Assembly: GCA_028345095.1 (NCBI GenBank)
Contig: JAOMCQ010000008.1
Location: forward strand, 1 to 46,753
From: Candidatus Nitrosopelagicus sp.
Lineage (GTDB): Archaea > Thermoproteota > Nitrososphaeria > Nitrososphaerales > Nitrosopumilaceae
DNA length: 46,753 bases
Direction of reading: 5' to 3'
The notes under the pieces are model-generated. The model worked only from the letters and a program-made list of their open reading frames with translations. It had not been told where the DNA came from and made no database searches. This document shows positions 8,993-16,625 of this stretch, one piece after another (positions within the stretch are counted from its first letter, which is position 1; each line of letters opens with the position of its first letter). The position numbers and the translations under genes were made by a program.

Positions 8993-9732
8993 TTTTTCCA
9001 TCCTATGATTTTATGCAGTTTAACAACCTCACCTATAATTATATTTGCAGGAGGGGACATTTTTTCTTTTTTGAGTTTAGTTGCAATATTAGTTAAATTA
9101 CCAACAATCATTTTTTGTTTTGGTGTTGTTCCATTCTGAATAACTGCAACAGGAGTAGATTTTTTCATTCCACCATCAATAAGTTGTTTTGAAATAATTC
9201 CAATTCTCGAAAGTCCCATCATTATGACAATGGTATCAACAGATTTTGCAAGTTTTTTCCATTTTACAATTTCTTCATTTTTTTCAGGATCCTCATGACC
9301 AGTAACAAATACTGCAGAAGATGCGTATTTTCTATGTGTCAATGGAATTCCAGCATATGTTGCAGAACCAATTCCAGAAGTAATTCCAGGAACTATCTCA
9401 TATTTGACATTAAATGATTTAAGAAATTCAGCTTCTTCTCCACCACGTCCAAAGATAATTGGATCACCACCTTTGAGTCTAACGACATTTTTATTTAATT
9501 TTGCATACTTAACCATTAGTTCATTTGTTCCGTCTTGATGTCTAGTATCATCTCCAACTGCACGACCAACATAAATTGATTTTGTACGTTTTGGAATCAT
9601 AGAAATTATTTTTTTACTAACCAATCTATCATATAGAACAACATCTGCAACTTTCAATAATTCAACTGCACGTAATGTTATCAATTTGGGATCTCCAGGA
9701 CCTGCTCCAACTAAGTATACTTTTCCAGTCAT
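8989..9732 (-). CDS. cobA: Uroporphyrinogen-III C-methyltransferase (SUMT)
   Basis: This 247-residue SAM-dependent methylase converts uroporphyrinogen III to precorrin-2, committing it to siroheme and cobalamin. Signature stretches are VYLVGAGPGDPKLITLRA at the N-terminus, VLYDRLVS, RLKGGDPIIFGRGGEE near residue 80, VPGITSGIGSATYAGIPLTHR near 115, and VIMMGLSRI. It is a single-domain enzyme with no CysG dehydrogenase/ferrochelatase part and no HemD fusion. ATGA overlaps join it to hemC before and hemD after. Its product feeds the cobalamin used by the methionine synthase encoded at 22.6-26.1 kb. Confidence 0.95.
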   Translation of the reverse strand: MTGKVYLVGAGPGDPKLITLRAVELLKVADVVLYDRLVSKKIISMIPKRTKSIYVGRAVGDDTRHQDGTNELMVKYAKLNKNVVRLKGGDPIIFGRGGEEAEFLKSFNVKYEIVPGITSGIGSATYAGIPLTHRKYASSAVFVTGHEDPEKNEEIVKWKKLAKSVDTIVIMMGLSRIGIISKQLIDGGMKKSTPVAVIQNGTTPKQKMIVGNLTNIATKLKKEKMSPPANIIIGEVVKLHKIIGWKK

Positions 9733-10664
9733 TGTTTATTCCACTCTTCTAGTTTTTCTCTCCAATTAGAAGCAATCTCTGATACACCTTGTGATTTTAA
9801 TTCATTTCCAATTTTTTTGCCTAATTCAAATGGATTATCAATTTTGCCATTTTCTTCTATTATAATTGATTTTTTCCCATCCATGGAATAAACACCTACT
9901 TTTAGAATTAATGAATCGGACTTTACAGAAGCATATGCTCCAACAGGAAATCTACAGCCAGAATCAATATGTTCAGATAATGAACGTTCAGCTTCCACTT
10001 CAATTCGAGAGTTTTTATCTTCAATTTTTTTTAACATTTCAATTGTTTTTGAATCATCACTTCTACAAATTATAGCTAAAGCACCTTGACCAGGTGACGG
10101 AAGAAAATCATCTTTTGATAAAATGGAGTATTTTGTTTTTACACCCAATCTAGAAATTCCAGCCTTTGCAAGTACAACTCCATCAATTTTTTTTTCAGCT
10201 ACTTTGTTAATTCTTGTTTCAATATTTCCTCGAATTGGTTTAACATTAAGATCAGGACGTTTTCTTGAAATTTGAACTGCACGTCTTAAACTACTACTTC
10301 CAATTATAAAACCTGAAGGAATTGAATCGAGTGAAAAACCATCGTTTGTAATTAAAACATCATTAACAGATTCACGTTTTGGAACACAAGCAATAGTTAA
10401 CGATGAATCCAATGTGGAAGGAACATCTTTCATACTGTGAACAGCAAAATCTACTCGTTTTTCAGAGACTGCACGATCAATCTCTTTTTCAAAAATTCCC
10501 TTTTGTTCCATTTCAAATAATGGTCTAGTATCAGTATCACCTTTGGTTGTGATTTTTTCAATATGAAATGTTAAAGATGGATTAGTGTTCTTCAGTTCAT
10601 CCAAAACCCAATTAGTTTGTGCCAAAGATAAAGGACTACCACGTGTTCCTAATTTGTAACTCAA
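9729..10664 (-). CDS. hemC: Porphobilinogen deaminase (hydroxymethylbilane synthase)
   Basis: HemC polymerises four porphobilinogens into hydroxymethylbilane. The 311-residue protein shows the whole family pattern: LGTRGSPLSLAQT at the start, AVHSMKDVP with catalytic Asp80, GSSSLRRAVQ, RGNIETRINK, and the dipyrromethane cofactor cysteine Cys237 in SGCRFPVGAYA. The start is a TTG that overlaps the hemL stop by 4 nt (TTGA). Length is normal. It is the second gene of the hemL-hemC-SUMT-hemD operon. Confidence 0.96.
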   Translation of the reverse strand: MSYKLGTRGSPLSLAQTNWVLDELKNTNPSLTFHIEKITTKGDTDTRPLFEMEQKGIFEKEIDRAVSEKRVDFAVHSMKDVPSTLDSSLTIACVPKRESVNDVLITNDGFSLDSIPSGFIIGSSSLRRAVQISRKRPDLNVKPIRGNIETRINKVAEKKIDGVVLAKAGISRLGVKTKYSILSKDDFLPSPGQGALAIICRSDDSKTIEMLKKIEDKNSRIEVEAERSLSEHIDSGCRFPVGAYASVKSDSLILKVGVYSMDGKKSIIIEENGKIDNPFELGKKIGNELKSQGVSEIASNWREKLEEWNKQ

Positions 10665-11938
10665 TTTTTCACCGCTTTTAGTGACAATCCATAAGCTCCT
10701 AATGCTTTTGTAATATCTTGATCAATATGTGCATCTGATAAAAATACAGTTTCATATTGAGAAGGTGCAGTAAATACTCCATTTTTTAATAAATTTATAA
10801 ATAATTTATGGAATTTTTTTGTGTTTGATTTTTTTGATGTTTTATAATCAATAACTTTCTGATTGGTGAAGAAAATTTGGAACATAGATGCTATAGAATT
10901 GATAGTATGAGGTATTTTATAATCAGTTGCAAGATCATCTATTTCATCTACCATCATTTTACAATATCTTTCTAATTTAGGATACATCTTGTTTTTTATT
11001 TTATTAATTGTTTTAATTGAGCTTATTGCTGCGGCCACAGAAATTGGATTTCCAGCAAAGGTACTTGCTTGATACACTTTACCATTTGGAGATAAGAGAT
11101 TCATGATTTCATTTTTGCCACCTACAGCAGATATAGTAAAACCATTTCCCAATGCTTTACCAAGAGTGGTAATATCCGGCTTTATACCAAACTTTTGTTG
11201 TGCTCCACCTTCAGAAATTCTGAAACCATTTACAACTTCATCAAATATCAAAGGAATATCAAATTGTTTTGTAATTTTTCTCAGATCTTTTAAAAAATTT
11301 TTTTCAGGAAGAACTAATCCCATGTTTGCCAATACAGGTTCAACAATTAATCCAGCTACATCTTTATTTTTAGATAATGTTTTCTCAAGTTCATCAATAT
11401 CATTGTAAGGTACTACTAACGTATTACGAGAAACTTCATCTAAACCACCATCAGATATTGAGATTCCATTATGTGCAGAACCAGAACCTGCTTTAACCAA
11501 AACAGTGTCGTATGCACCGTGATAACAACCTTCAAACTTGATAATTTTTTTCTTTTTTGTAAAACCTCTCGCAAGTCGAATTGCAGTCATTGTTGCTTCT
11601 GCACCTGTATTAACAGTTCGTACTTTTTGTATTGATGGAAAATTCTTTATGATTAATCTTGATAATTCAATTTCCAATGAGGTGGGAGCAGTGTATAATG
11701 TACCATTTTTCATTTGCGATAATACTGAATTAATAATTTCTTTTCTTGTATGACCTAGTAGTAATGCACCATAACCATTACAAAAATCAACAAATCTATT
11801 TCCATCTTCATCCCATAAAGATGAACCATTTGAACGCTTAACAAAAAATGGATAAGGTTCAAAATAACGTACAGGACTATTAACTCCAGAAGGAATTACT
11901 TTTTTTGCATCTGAGAATAATTTTTTAGAATTATTCAA
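10661..11938 (-). CDS. hemL: Glutamate-1-semialdehyde 2,1-aminomutase
   Basis: This PLP enzyme makes 5-aminolevulinate by the C5 route. The 425-residue protein is a class III aminotransferase with the HemL signatures PSGVNSPVR, GYGALLLGH, NTGAEATMTAIRLAR, FEGCYHGAYD, IFDEVVNGFR and the PLP lysine Lys261 in TTLGKALGNG. The start is a TTG; an AT-rich box about 28 nt upstream fits a leaderless promoter. It opens the tetrapyrrole operon. The other early genes of the pathway (glutamyl-tRNA reductase and porphobilinogen synthase) are not in the window and must lie elsewhere. Confidence 0.96.
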   Translation of the reverse strand: MNNSKKLFSDAKKVIPSGVNSPVRYFEPYPFFVKRSNGSSLWDEDGNRFVDFCNGYGALLLGHTRKEIINSVLSQMKNGTLYTAPTSLEIELSRLIIKNFPSIQKVRTVNTGAEATMTAIRLARGFTKKKKIIKFEGCYHGAYDTVLVKAGSGSAHNGISISDGGLDEVSRNTLVVPYNDIDELEKTLSKNKDVAGLIVEPVLANMGLVLPEKNFLKDLRKITKQFDIPLIFDEVVNGFRISEGGAQQKFGIKPDITTLGKALGNGFTISAVGGKNEIMNLLSPNGKVYQASTFAGNPISVAAAISSIKTINKIKNKMYPKLERYCKMMVDEIDDLATDYKIPHTINSIASMFQIFFTNQKVIDYKTSKKSNTKKFHKLFINLLKNGVFTAPSQYETVFLSDAHIDQDITKALGAYGLSLKAVKN

Positions 11939-12024
11939 TAACTACTATAGTAACTAGGGATTATTAATCTAATATCAAATTGAACGATGATTTGAAATTA
12001 TGTTATGGTAGAATTTGCGTTATC

Positions 12025-12032
12025 TTTTTAAT
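12025..12032 (+). promoter_or_regulatory. TATA-like box of the redoxin gene
   Basis: The element TTTTTAAT is centred about 26 nt before the ATG at 12055. The spacing marks that ATG as the start of a leaderless message, and puts the box inside the 5' extension of the longer possible reading frame. Confidence 0.5.
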
Positions 12033-12054
12033 AGAATCTAAAACCACAAAATTT

Positions 12055-12711
12055 ATGGTAGTAATTGGTGAAAAAGCACCAAATCTCAAATTAGGAAAAT
12101 GGGTACAAGGTATTGAAACAAATTTTGACAAGGAAGGAGACAATGTGAAACTAGTTGAAGTGTTTCAAGTAAATTGCCCAGGTTGTTTTATGCATTCAAT
12201 TCCAGAAATAATTAACATTTATCAAAAATTCAAGTCAGATGGATTAACTGTAATGGGAGTAGCAACTGCTTTTGAAGATTATGATAAAAATACATTAGAA
12301 AATTTGGAGATGCTTCTTACAACGGGAGAAGTTGTAGGCGATACAAAACAAGCATTATCACAATACGGTCAACTTAAGGAAGGAAAATTACCTTATAAAA
12401 TTCCGTATCCAGTTGCAATGGATTCATTAGTAAAAGAAGTAGAAGAACCATCCAAAGAAAAAATGACTGCATTTATCAAGAATCAACTTCCAGATTTTGA
12501 ATCTCAACCAGAAGATTACAAAGAGCAGATTTTTTCTAGAGTGAAAGAATATTTTAAATCCAAACAATATTCAGCTGAAACATTTGAAATGTACTCGTTG
12601 CAAGGAACACCATCAACAATTTTAGTTGATAGAAAAGGAATTTTGCGTGATGTTTCGTTTGGTCAAATATCTAATTTGGAATCAATGATTGAAAAATTAT
12701 TAAACGAATAA
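12055..12711 (+). CDS. Thioredoxin-fold redoxin (AhpC/TSA/TlpA-like)
   Basis: The product is a 218-residue cytoplasmic thioredoxin-fold protein. It begins MVVIGEKAPNLKLGKW, typical of the peroxiredoxin/TlpA group, and has a vicinal active site Cys41-Pro-Gly-Cys44 (NCPGCFMHSIPEI). Near the C-terminus the cis-proline loop LQGTPSTILVDRKG matches TlpA-type redoxins. It lacks the PxxxTxxC peroxiredoxin site, so a disulfide reductase or thiol-handling role is more likely than peroxidase. A middle insertion (about residues 90-165) is longer than in minimal thioredoxins. The frame is open upstream to 11980, but the TATA position argues for 12055. Its 3' end overlaps the convergent PEF-type gene by 12 bp. 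Confidence 0.85.
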   Translation: MVVIGEKAPNLKLGKWVQGIETNFDKEGDNVKLVEVFQVNCPGCFMHSIPEIINIYQKFKSDGLTVMGVATAFEDYDKNTLENLEMLLTTGEVVGDTKQALSQYGQLKEGKLPYKIPYPVAMDSLVKEVEEPSKEKMTAFIKNQLPDFESQPEDYKEQIFSRVKEYFKSKQYSAETFEMYSLQGTPSTILVDRKGILRDVSFGQISNLESMIEKLLNE

Positions 12712-13479
12712 TTTTTTATATTTTCTCAGAATTATCAAACCAACAAAAGAAGTTGTAAGAACTAATGGAGCAATCTCATAAAATTCAGGAATAACATGTG
12801 CTCCAAAAACTTCTATTGTTTCATTGTTAGAAACAAAAGTAATACTAAGAACATCTCCATCAATTACATAATCAGATTCTACACCATCAAGCATGACAAT
12901 GAAAGATCCATCATTAAAAGGAGTTATTACATCATCGGATAGATTTATTGATAATTTTCCATTATCGCCAGGATCAAATAGTGTAAAAATTATAGAATTT
13001 TTAGAAATATCAGATTGGATGTCATCAACATACCCATCAGATATTTTATAATCAATTACATCTTTAATTTCAAAAACATCAAGATATGTAGTGCCAAAAA
13101 TTTCTATTTTGTGTGTTCCTATTCCAGTAAAATCCATTGTCATAAATGTAACATTCGTTCCTTCTTGTATCGACGGATAAAATTCAACATCATCTAAGAA
13201 AAATGTATAATCCCCACCAACTAAATCTTGAGGAAAACTAATCTCAAGTGAGTTATTTTCAAGAGAACTTAGAGTAAATAATGTAATTGATTTTTGTTCT
13301 TTATCAAAATCAAGATTAGTTACTTCCAAGTTTCCAGTAACTTCAATAACAAATGAATAATCATCAGTTTTTATAGGAAATGTAAATTTTAGACCGGTCT
13401 TATCAGAAAGTGGTACTGCATCAACAAGTGGAATGACTATTGAAATAATGACTAATAATATTAAAAAAAATTTTATCAT
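12700..13479 (-). CDS. Exported surface protein with PEF(G)-CTERM-like anchor
   Basis: The 259-residue protein has a signal peptide (about residues 1-21, ending VDA), two tandem beta-rich domains of about 100 residues each, and a C-terminal IPEF motif, hydrophobic helix and basic tail (IPEFYEIAPL... then RKYKK). This tripartite tail resembles the thaumarchaeal PEFG-CTERM sorting signal, with Tyr in place of Gly. The domains end in KIEIFGT and TIEVFGA. The same ending occurs in the proteins encoded at 14656-15429 and 26956-28416. The ATG overlaps the eL15 stop by 4 nt (ATGA), an odd pairing of a surface protein with a ribosomal protein. Function unknown. Confidence 0.8.
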   Translation of the reverse strand: MIKFFLILLVIISIVIPLVDAVPLSDKTGLKFTFPIKTDDYSFVIEVTGNLEVTNLDFDKEQKSITLFTLSSLENNSLEISFPQDLVGGDYTFFLDDVEFYPSIQEGTNVTFMTMDFTGIGTHKIEIFGTTYLDVFEIKDVIDYKISDGYVDDIQSDISKNSIIFTLFDPGDNGKLSINLSDDVITPFNDGSFIVMLDGVESDYVIDGDVLSITFVSNNETIEVFGAHVIPEFYEIAPLVLTTSFVGLIILRKYKKLFV

Positions 13480-13934
13480 GCAGCAGTAGAGATTACTCTT
13501 TTTCTTAATTCTTTATCTTTCGCTATTCTTGGGTGAGATGGATCAGCCAAAATTACTTCGTACCAATAATGTTTTCCATCTTTGTATAGAAAATAAGAAC
13601 CTAAAAGTTTCATATTTGGGTATTTCTCAAGTACACGTCTATTTGCTACAGTTTTCATATTATCATCTTGTTTTATTCGAGTTACACCAAGATGTTTTGG
13701 ACGTCTTCCACCTCGTGGTCTTTGTCGTCTCATTCCACCAGTTCCAACTCTCATTCTAATTACAACTATTCCTTGTTTTGCTTTATACCCGAGTCGTCTT
13801 GCACGAAGAAGTCTACTAGGTCTTTCGATACGTGTTACTGCATCTTCTTTTCTCCATACAATTGCACGTTCTCTTAATACGATGGAATTTTCCTTCCACA
13901 TCTTATACCATACACTATCTTGACTAGTTGTCAT
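13476..13934 (-). CDS. rpl15e: Ribosomal protein eL15 (L15e)
   Basis: This is a large-subunit ribosomal protein found in archaea and eukaryotes. The sequence is strongly basic with family blocks VWRKEDAVTRIERPSRLLRA, LGYKAKQGIVVIRMRV, GGMRRQRPRGGRRPKHLG and a late YWYEVILADPSHP; at most 20 residues of each are quoted. I start at the ATG at 13934 (152 aa): a TATA-like TTATTAA lies 27 nt before it, while an in-frame ATG at 13943 would be only 18 nt away. The 4-nt overlap at the 3' end couples it to the exported protein gene. Confidence 0.95.
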   Translation of the reverse strand: MTTSQDSVWYKMWKENSIVLRERAIVWRKEDAVTRIERPSRLLRARRLGYKAKQGIVVIRMRVGTGGMRRQRPRGGRRPKHLGVTRIKQDDNMKTVANRRVLEKYPNMKLLGSYFLYKDGKHYWYEVILADPSHPRIAKDKELRKRVISTAA

Positions 13935-13957
13935 TAGATTCATAGAAAAAAATCCCC

Positions 13958-13964
13958 TTAATAA
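13958..13964 (-). promoter_or_regulatory. TATA-like box for eL15
   Basis: On the minus strand the element reads TTATTAA. It is centred about 27 nt before the ATG at 13934, which supports that start for a leaderless transcript. Confidence 0.45.
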
Positions 13965-13992
13965 TCCTATGATAGAATAAATGTGAAATTCA

Positions 13993-14000
13993 TTATATTG
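13993..14000 (+). promoter_or_regulatory. TATA-like box for the exported protein gene at 14021
   Basis: TTATATTG is centred about 25 nt before the ATG at 14021. With the eL15 promoter it forms a compact divergent promoter region. Confidence 0.5.
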
Positions 14001-14020
14001 TGTAAAGATTACATAAAACT

Positions 14021-14686
14021 ATGAGACAGTATTTACTGGTAATTCTTGGTATTAGCATTATTTTTTCAGGCAATGTGTTTGCTCAATATACACCAGATGT
14101 GGATATACTAATTTCATCACCTAATTATAATTATGGAGATAAATTGGATTACAAAATCATAGTATCTGAAGTTACAGGAGAAGATGCAACAATTTTCATA
14201 ACAAATACAATTGGAAATAAAAGTCAATTACTAACATTACCAATAGTACAGGAAGAATCAAGGGTAATTGCCCCATTTGCATTTGATAGTGTGATATGGA
14301 ATGAGGGAATGTATGAATTGGAAATACAATATTCAGGTGCTACATCAGTTACAACATTCATAATTGAAAATGATGGAACTATCGGTATTCCATATTGGAT
14401 AAAAGATATATCAAAAATGTGGACAAGTGGACAAATGAAAGAAGCAGAATTTGCAAAATCAATTCAATTTTTAATTGATGAAAATATTATTTTTAATTCT
14501 AAAGCAGGACAGGAATTAGAGATACCAGAATGGTTCAAATTTACAACATCATGGTGGGCAAATAATCAAATTCCAGATACAATTTACGGGAATTCATTAC
14601 AATTTTTAATTGATGAAAGAATAATTGTGATTCCTATTGATCAAAAATCATTTAATCAAGAATCATCTTCAGATAAAACTTTATGA
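14021..14686 (+). CDS. Exported protein with two W-rich 35-40-residue repeats
   Basis: The 221-residue protein starts with a signal peptide (MRQYLLVILGISIIFSGNVFA, cleavage likely after the last Ala). A beta-rich domain (about 22-120) follows, resembling a carbohydrate-binding or Ig-like module. Two copies of a helical motif come next: IPYWIKDISKMWTSGQM...IQFLIDENII and IPEWFKFTTSWWANNQI...LQFLIDERIIVIP. The motif (IPxW, then a W, then I/LQFLIDExII) is familiar from thaumarchaeal exported proteins, but I know of no assigned function. No membrane anchor follows, so it may be secreted. Its last 31 bp overlap the convergent gene at 14656. A leaderless TATA fits the ATG. Confidence 0.8.
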   Translation: MRQYLLVILGISIIFSGNVFAQYTPDVDILISSPNYNYGDKLDYKIIVSEVTGEDATIFITNTIGNKSQLLTLPIVQEESRVIAPFAFDSVIWNEGMYELEIQYSGATSVTTFIIENDGTIGIPYWIKDISKMWTSGQMKEAEFAKSIQFLIDENIIFNSKAGQELEIPEWFKFTTSWWANNQIPDTIYGNSLQFLIDERIIVIPIDQKSFNQESSSDKTL

Positions 14687-15429
14687 CTTCTTTTTCCTAT
14701 TCCCCATAGAATCATTGTAATTATAATTCCTAACGACATAGCAATTACTATAGAATAGATAAGAGGACCAGTTCTAAAATTAGCTGCGTTTTTTTCCATA
14801 GGTGATAAGACACATTCACCGTTTTCATAGATTGTTCCATCACCACATGCATTCATTAATTTTTCAAGTTTTTCTTCTTCATCTAGTTTAGCATCAGCAT
14901 CTGCTTGTGCTTTTGCATCAGCATCTGCTTGTGCTTTTGCATCAGCATCTGCTTGTGCTTTTGCATCAGCATCTGCTTGTGCTTTTGCATCAGCATCTAC
15001 TTGTTTTTGTTCCTGTTCTATCAAAAAAGAGTTGTTTGCAAGAATAGTTCCAATAATTTCTATTTCTTCAGTTCCTGCAGAAAGTGAAAATGATAAAGTT
15101 CTAGATCCGTCTGTTTTTATTTCTTCAAATTCAATTTCATCACCATCAGATAAGATGAAAAAATCATCATCAGAATATCCTATTTTTGCATCAAAAAAGT
15201 CTCGTTCAAAAGTAATAGATACATCACCATTAGACCCAGATACTTCAGTTTCAAAGATCAAAGATATGAAGTCAAGGTCTGCAGTAGCAGTTTTTAAAAT
15301 TATATTATTTCCAGTATAATCAATATCATAACTAATACCATCAATTTCAGTAGAAATTGAATCAGCAAATGCTGAAGGAATAGTTATTGTGACAATAAGT
15401 GCAGCTACATATGCAATATTTAGTTTCAA
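14656..15429 (-). CDS. Exported membrane-anchored protein with ADADAKAQ tandem repeats
   Basis: The 257-residue protein has a signal peptide (to about residue 22, PSAFA), a beta-rich domain ending GTEEIEIIGT near residue 130, a run of 8-residue ADADAKAQ repeats (about 143-180), a short Cys pair region (MNACGDGTIYENGECVL), a membrane helix and a basic/acidic cytoplasmic tail. The repeat is likely a stiff helical stalk between the outer domain and the membrane. The start is a TTG, 2 nt after the serA stop, so it is probably co-transcribed with serA. Its beta domain resembles those of the PEFG-CTERM proteins in the window, but its own C-terminus lacks the PEFG motif. Function unknown. Confidence 0.8.
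   Translation of the reverse strand: MKLNIAYVAALIVTITIPSAFADSISTEIDGISYDIDYTGNNIILKTATADLDFISLIFETEVSGSNGDVSITFERDFFDAKIGYSDDDFFILSDGDEIEFEEIKTDGSRTLSFSLSAGTEEIEIIGTILANNSFLIEQEQKQVDADAKAQADADAKAQADADAKAQADADAKAQADADAKLDEEEKLEKLMNACGDGTIYENGECVLSPMEKNAANFRTGPLIYSIVIAMSLGIIITMILWGIGKRSHKVLSEDDS
14891..15008 (-). repeat. 24-bp tandem repeat (four perfect copies plus a diverged fifth)
   Basis: Perfect 24-bp units begin at 14891, 14915, 14939 and 14963, with a changed copy from 14987. The unit keeps the reading frame and encodes ADADAKAQ. The identical copies at DNA level point to recent expansion or replication slippage. Confidence 0.95.
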
Positions 15430-15431
15430 TC

Positions 15432-16364
15432 CTAGATAACGCCTCTAAGGATTTGTATTATCTTTTCTGCTATAACATTTGCAGCTAAAGACTGAGCTTC
15501 TTTTGTCTGAGCACCCATGTGAGGCGTGGAAATAAAGTTTGGTAGGCTTGCTAGATTGTTTGAAGTAGCAGGTTCAACCTCAAATACATCTAATGCTGCA
15601 CCACCAAGTTTTCCATTCTTTAGATATTCATACAGAGCATCTTCATCAATTACACCACCTCGTGACGTATTAATAATACGTGCAGTGTTTTTCATCGTAT
15701 CCATTTTTTCAGAATTTATCAAATGTTTAGTACTGTCCAATAAAGGAACATGTAACGAAACATAATCAGAGCTTGCGAGAAGAGTACCAAGATCTGCCTT
15801 CATAAGTCCAACCTCCTTAGAAAATTCTTCATCTATTGGAACAACATCATATCCAATAATATTCATGTTTAATGCTTTAGCAAGTCGGCCCAATCTTTTT
15901 CCAATATTTCCTAACCCAACAATTCCCAAGTACTTACCACGCAATTCAGTACCCATCAATTCTTTTTTAATCCAGTTTCCATTACGTACTTCTCTATCAG
16001 CTCGCGGAATTTCTCTTGCCAAGGATAACATTAAACCAATAACCAATTCTGCAACTGCATTCATTGCACCTTCAACTGCATTAATTACACGAATATTTTT
16101 TTCCTTTGCAGCTACCTGATCAATATTATCTAATCCAACACCAACTCTAGCTATTATTTTACATTTTTCAGCCTTTGTGATCATATCTTTAGTAATTTTT
16201 GTTCTGCTTCGAACTATGACAACCTCAAAGTTTCCAATTTTTTCTTCAATTTGCTCAGAAGTTATTTCAGGTTCATATGAAATTTTTAAACCATTTTTTT
16301 CTAAAATCTCATTTAAAGTAGGGTTAACTTGATCACATATCAAAACAGATTGATTAATACTCAT
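15432..16364 (-). CDS. serA: D-3-phosphoglycerate dehydrogenase-type 2-hydroxyacid dehydrogenase
   Basis: The 310-residue enzyme is an NAD-dependent D-2-hydroxyacid dehydrogenase most like SerA, oxidising 3-phosphoglycerate as the first step of serine synthesis. It shows the Rossmann motif GLGNIGKRLGRLAKAL near residue 147, the catalytic Arg block NTSRGGVIDEDALYEYL, a Glu in FEVEP and the catalytic His in STPHMGAQT. It is the short form without a C-terminal ACT or ASB regulatory domain, so classical serine feedback is not expected. A TATA box lies about 24 nt before its ATG. Another D-hydroxyacid substrate cannot be ruled out. Confidence 0.9.
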   Translation of the reverse strand: MSINQSVLICDQVNPTLNEILEKNGLKISYEPEITSEQIEEKIGNFEVVIVRSRTKITKDMITKAEKCKIIARVGVGLDNIDQVAAKEKNIRVINAVEGAMNAVAELVIGLMLSLAREIPRADREVRNGNWIKKELMGTELRGKYLGIVGLGNIGKRLGRLAKALNMNIIGYDVVPIDEEFSKEVGLMKADLGTLLASSDYVSLHVPLLDSTKHLINSEKMDTMKNTARIINTSRGGVIDEDALYEYLKNGKLGGAALDVFEVEPATSNNLASLPNFISTPHMGAQTKEAQSLAANVIAEKIIQILRGVI

Positions 16365-16383
16365 GCAACAAGCCTGAATTCAT

Positions 16384-16392
16384 TTAATATAA
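16384..16392 (-). promoter_or_regulatory. TATA box of serA
   Basis: On the minus strand the element reads TTATATTAA, centred 24 nt before the serA ATG at 16364, so a leaderless transcript is likely. Confidence 0.6.
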
Positions 16393-16445
16393 TCATTGTG
16401 AGGCATAGATTTCCATAAATTATGTGTATGATGATATGAAGCATA

Positions 16446-16538
16446 TGGATTATGTTCAGATAATACCAATAGTGTGCATTATTGCAGCAGTTGGAATTTT
16501 TTGTAGGTACAAGAATCTGGATTATGTTCAGATAATAC
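16446..16538. repeat. 21-bp direct repeat with internal dyad, upstream of serA
   Basis: Two identical 21-bp copies occupy 16446-16466 and 16518-16538, exactly 72 bp apart. Their core is GATTATGTTCAGATAATA, which holds the inverted half-sites ATTAT and ATAAT six bases apart. They lie in the 261-bp spacer between the nirK 3' end and the serA promoter. They look like paired protein-binding sites; no coding frame explains them. Confidence 0.7.
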
Positions 16539-16594
16539 AGATAATGTGTTTGTTCTTGAAATAAAATTTGTACGAGCTAGAATCCACTTGGTTC

Positions 16595-16612
16595 ATAAAA
16601 TAAAAGGAAAAA
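16595..16612 (-). terminator. Probable T-rich terminator after nirK
   Basis: Just past the nirK stop, the minus strand reads CCCCTTTTTCCTTTTATTTT. A pyrimidine/T-rich run like this is typical of archaeal termination. No stem is needed or seen. Confidence 0.4.
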
Positions 16613-16625
16613 GGGGTATGGTAGT

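Noticed and set aside
14891-15008. CRISPR-like repeat array
   Set aside because: Units are head-to-tail 24-bp copies without spacers and keep a reading frame.
14905-15087. Plus-strand Cys-rich frame across the 24-bp repeats, looking like a metal-binding peptide
   Set aside because: It is the reverse strand of the ADADAKAQ repeats; the periodic Cys pattern comes from the repeat itself.
16365-16625. tRNA or small protein gene in the largest spacer
   Set aside because: No cloverleaf arms and no CCA-type end could be drawn, and open frames are short; only the 21-bp direct repeats stand out.
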